From Lachnospiraceae bacterium UBA1721 (GTDB lineage: Bacteria > Bacillota > Clostridia > Lachnospirales > Lachnospiraceae), in the NCBI GenBank assembly GCA_002317155.1, contig DCIR01000018.1, positions 1 through 9,252 of the forward strand: DNA of 9,252 bases, written 5' to 3'. This document shows positions 7,202 through 9,252 of the stretch, in pieces (the first letter of the stretch is position 1; each line of letters starts with the position of its first letter). Made by a program: the position numbers and the translations under genes. The notes under the pieces are model-generated. The model made no database searches, was not told where the DNA came from, and saw nothing but the letters and a program-made list of their open reading frames with translations.

Positions 7202-7831
7202 TTATTCTCCTTTCGAATATCCCATCAATTGATTTTGCATATCTTCTATAAAAGACTTCATTCTGATCGGCTCTCTGCGTGCGGCATCTACCAAAGCATG
7301 TACCTCATCAACGCAGGTCTCCAAATCATCATTTATCACTATATAGTCATACATATCCATACCCTGAGCTTCTTCGCTGGCGCGTGCAAGACGCTTGGCG
7401 ATTACATCATCAGTCTCGGTACCTCTGCCTTTAAGTCTGCTCTCAAGAATAGCTGCAGAAGGAGTGGTCACGAAAAGAAGACATGACTCTGGGAACAGTT
7501 TCTTAATATTGGTAGCACCCTGAATCTCTATCTCCAGGATAACATTTCTGCCTGCCTCGAGCTGCTGCTCTACGTATGCTCTGGGAGTTCCGTAGTAATT
7601 GCCGCAGTACTGTGCAAACTCTATAAGTCCATTTTCGGAAATAGTCTGTTCAAACACATCCCGAGTTACGAAAAAGTAGGAAACTCCATCCTGCTCACCC
7701 TCGCGAGGCTGTCTGGTTGTCATCGATACAGAAAGTGCATATTCATCATATTTTTCGGTAAGTCTCTTAACAAGAGTTCCCTTACCTGCACCGGAAAAAC
7801 CGGAAATAACAAGAAGGACGCCTTTTGCCAT
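7202..7831 (-). CDS. gmk: Guanylate kinase
   Basis: This enzyme phosphorylates GMP (and dGMP) to GDP with ATP, an essential cytosolic step of purine nucleotide synthesis and salvage. The 209-residue product has the P-loop SGFSGAGKGT (residues 10-19). The GMP-binding region follows, with SMTTRQPREGEQDGVSYFF (36-54), including the arginines that hold the GMP phosphate, and then GNYYGTP (77-83). The lid region contains LKGRGTE and AKRLARA. Length is normal for the family. It starts 11 nt after yicC with an AGAGGTG ribosome site 5 nt from the ATG, and is followed after 4 nt by rpoZ. Nothing is unusual in the protein itself. The immediate junction with yicC leaves no room for remA, which often lies between them in Firmicutes. 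Confidence 0.97.
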   Translation of the reverse strand: MAKGVLLVISGFSGAGKGTLVKRLTEKYDEYALSVSMTTRQPREGEQDGVSYFFVTRDVFEQTISENGLIEFAQYCGNYYGTPRAYVEQQLEAGRNVILEIEIQGATNIKKLFPESCLLFVTTPSAAILESRLKGRGTETDDVIAKRLARASEEAQGMDMYDYIVINDDLETCVDEVHALVDAARREPIRMKSFIEDMQNQLMGYSKGE

Positions 7832-7842
7832 ATAAACACCTC

Positions 7843-8721
7843 TTATTCTACGTTCTGAATCTGCTCACGTACCTTTTCAATCAAGGTCTTAAGCTCAATA
7901 CCGCAGTTTGCGATTTCAAGGTCGGTTGACTTAGAAAGAATTGTGTTGGCCTCTCTGTTAAGCTCCTGTGCGAGAAAGTCAAGCTTACGTCCGATGCTGT
8001 CACCGTTCATAAGTTCCTTCTTAACAGTCTCGATATGACTGCGAAGTCTGACAATCTCTTCATCTACGCAAATCTTGTCTGCGTATACAGTAACCTCGGT
8101 GAGAAGTCTTCCTTCATCAACCTTGTTATCACCAAGGAGATCACGTACTCTGTTCTCAATCTTAGTGCGATATTCCTCAATAATCTGAGGCGATCTCTTG
8201 TCGATAAAATCAACAAGTGTAAGCATATAATCGAGCTTTTCAATAAGATCATCTCTGAGGTGTTCACCCTCAATATTTCTTGTCTTAACAAAAGCCTCGC
8301 ATGCCTGATCTATAGCACTCTGAAGATCCTTCCAAAGCTCTTCCTCATCAACATCGCTCTCTTCCATAACGAATACATCAGGATACTTAGAAAGAGTAGA
8401 AGTTCTGATATCATTCTCAAGTCCGAAATCATTTGACATCTCGTTAAGATACTTGAGGTACTCTGCTGCCAATTCACGGTTATAACGAACAGTCGACTTG
8501 CTCTCACCAAGATTCTCGTAAGTGATAAACATATCAACCTTACCGCGGGCTATGTACTTCTTAAGTTCCTGTCTGATTGCAGACTCGAAGAAGTTCAACG
8601 CCTTGGGCATTCTGATATTCACTTCAAGATAACGATGATTTACGCTCTTAAGTTCAACAGAAAATTTACGCTCGTGAACAGTAATCTCGCTTCTTCCGAA
8701 GCCGGTCATACTTTTAATCAT
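7843..8721 (-). CDS. yicC: YicC/YloC family endoribonuclease
   Basis: Members of this family are endoribonucleases; in E. coli YicC has been linked to turnover of the small RNA RyhB. The 292-residue product carries both family signatures. The N-terminal MIKSMTGFGRSE is followed by VELKSVNHRYLE (residues 22-33). The C-terminal block GRKLDFLAQELNREANTI (243-260) is followed by SKSTDLEI and REQIQNVE at the very end. The middle (about 105-230) is charged and helix-rich, as expected for the alpha-helical part of this fold. The start has a good AAGGAAGG ribosome site 7 nt upstream of ATG. It is the first gene of the yicC-gmk-rpoZ unit, driven by the promoter at 8792-8820, with a leader of about 64 nt. 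Confidence 0.95.
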   Translation of the reverse strand: MIKSMTGFGRSEITVHERKFSVELKSVNHRYLEVNIRMPKALNFFESAIRQELKKYIARGKVDMFITYENLGESKSTVRYNRELAAEYLKYLNEMSNDFGLENDIRTSTLSKYPDVFVMEESDVDEEELWKDLQSAIDQACEAFVKTRNIEGEHLRDDLIEKLDYMLTLVDFIDKRSPQIIEEYRTKIENRVRDLLGDNKVDEGRLLTEVTVYADKICVDEEIVRLRSHIETVKKELMNGDSIGRKLDFLAQELNREANTILSKSTDLEIANCGIELKTLIEKVREQIQNVE

Positions 8722-8791
8722 TTACTGGCCTTCCTTTTGCAAAATATAATGTAAAAAGAAATACTTCTTATTAATGAACATAGTCGCAAAT

Positions 8792-8820
8792 ATTATAGAT
8801 GTATTGAGTGTTTTCGTCAA
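8792..8820 (-). promoter_or_regulatory. Near-consensus sigma-A promoter for yicC-gmk-rpoZ
   Basis: On the minus strand, -35 TTGACG (8820-8815) and -10 TATAAT (8797-8792) are separated by exactly 17 bp. Eleven of twelve positions match the housekeeping consensus. Transcription would start near 8785, giving a ~64-nt leader before the yicC ATG. I see no operator-like repeat between promoter and gene, so expression is probably constitutive or growth-rate linked. Confidence 0.88.
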
Positions 8821-8821
8821 G

Positions 8822-8850
8822 AAAAAAGGCACACCCCAAGGTGCGCCTTT
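8822..8850 (-). terminator. Intrinsic terminator after the partial upstream gene
   Basis: On the minus strand GGCGCACC (8847-8840) pairs with GGTGTGCC (8835-8828) around a TTGG loop, with one G-T wobble. Three flanking A-T pairs extend the stem, and six T (8827-8822) follow. It lies 20-odd nt after the stop codon of the unidentified gene and abuts the -35 box of the next promoter. Confidence 0.92.
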
Positions 8851-8869
8851 ATCAAAATCCAGATAAAAT

Positions 8870-9252
8870 TTACTTAATGGCTGTAAAGTCGCCGGCTTCA
8901 TTCTTAACAAGCTTGCCCTGCTCTTCGAGTACCTTAACGGCATCATGGAATTCTGAGGGCTCAACATTTCTTGGTACGGTTCTGAGAATATCATTGATAT
9001 TAACCTTACCGTTTCTTCTGGCAACAAACTTAAATATGAGTTCCTGAATCTGATTAGCTCTGGCCTGCTCTTCGGGAGTGCGTACCTTCGGCTTGGGAAC
9101 TTCAGGGCTCTCATATACACCCGGCTCGTCATTTGTGCCCTGCGCATCACGTGCAGGCTCGATAAACCTGTGGAAAGTTGCCCTGGGCTGAGTAGCTGCT
9201 TTCGGCTGTGGTGCTTCATATACAGGTTCGTCGTATACAGGTGCCTGAGGCT
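8870..9252 (-). CDS. Unidentified protein, C-terminal part (window-truncated), winged-helix-like end
   Basis: The reading frame is open from the window edge to a TAA at 8872-8870, giving 126 complete codons with the N-terminus outside. I do not recognise the family. The visible part has two regions. The first ~75 residues are low complexity, rich in Pro, Glu and Ala, with recurring short motifs (PVYDEP, PVYEAP, GVYESPE) typical of a flexible linker. The last ~60 residues look like a compact domain: a helix around ANQIQELIFKFVARRNG, a second helix around NINDILRTVP, and a third around SEFHDAVKVLEEQGKLV. A short beta-like turn ends ...GDFTAIK. That order resembles a small winged-helix fold, so DNA binding or protein-protein contact is possible but unproven. 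A real gene is supported by the downstream intrinsic terminator and by codon use like the neighbours. A competing minus-strand frame ending at 8722 reads through the terminator and promoter and is an artefact. Confidence 0.75.
   Translation of the reverse strand, partial: PQAPVYDEPVYEAPQPKAATQPRATFHRFIEPARDAQGTNDEPGVYESPEVPKPKVRTPEEQARANQIQELIFKFVARRNGKVNINDILRTVPRNVEPSEFHDAVKVLEEQGKLVKNEAGDFTAIK

Noticed and set aside
8722..8785. Riboswitch or structured leader in the yicC 5' region
   Set aside because: The ~64-nt leader is AT-rich with no stable stem or recognisable aptamer pattern.
8722..9219. Long minus-strand open frame upstream of yicC
   Set aside because: It runs through the intrinsic terminator and the near-consensus promoter, its composition is Arg/Ser-rich shadow-like, and the competing frame ending at 8870 has sensible codon use and a terminator directly after it.

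Overview
The window is a compact, all-minus-strand stretch of a low-to-moderate GC Firmicute chromosome. The order yicC-gmk-rpoZ, the Clostridia-type omega subunit (beginning MLHPSYVELMDVVN), and the rimO-pgsA-cinA run all point to Lachnospiraceae. A rumen or gut polysaccharide degrader of the Butyrivibrio/Roseburia type would fit, but the genus is an inference. I see no mobile element, CRISPR array, tRNA or rRNA, and no convincing plus-strand gene.

In transcription order (right to left), the window opens with the C-terminal part of an unrecognised protein (8870-9252). It has a Pro/Glu-rich linker followed by a small, probably winged-helix, domain, and it ends at a strong intrinsic terminator (8822-8850). 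One base later a near-consensus housekeeping promoter (8792-8820) starts the information-processing unit yicC (endoribonuclease), gmk (guanylate kinase) and rpoZ (RNA polymerase omega). That unit closes at a second intrinsic terminator (6909-6949). The small regulator gene remA/DUF370, which often sits between yicC and gmk in Firmicutes, is absent here.

The second unit is rimO (ribosomal protein S12 methylthiotransferase), pgsA (phosphatidylglycerophosphate synthase), cinA, a stand-alone PTS EIIC permease and a family 3 glycoside hydrolase. Gaps are tiny (6-20 nt) or the genes overlap (8 nt), so the five genes are probably cotranscribed, ending at a third terminator (17-53). The place after cinA, where many Firmicutes carry recA, holds the sugar module instead.

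The parts that deserve a second look are in that sugar module. The EIIC has neither EIIB nor EIIA phosphotransfer domain. The GH3 enzyme is cytosolic and carries a roughly 125-residue insertion made of three ~40-residue repeats, resembling a fascin-like beta-trefoil. Just after the GH3 stop codon are three 20-bp tandem repeats. No wholly new system is evident. Most of the window is ordinary core genome with an accessory sugar cassette attached.
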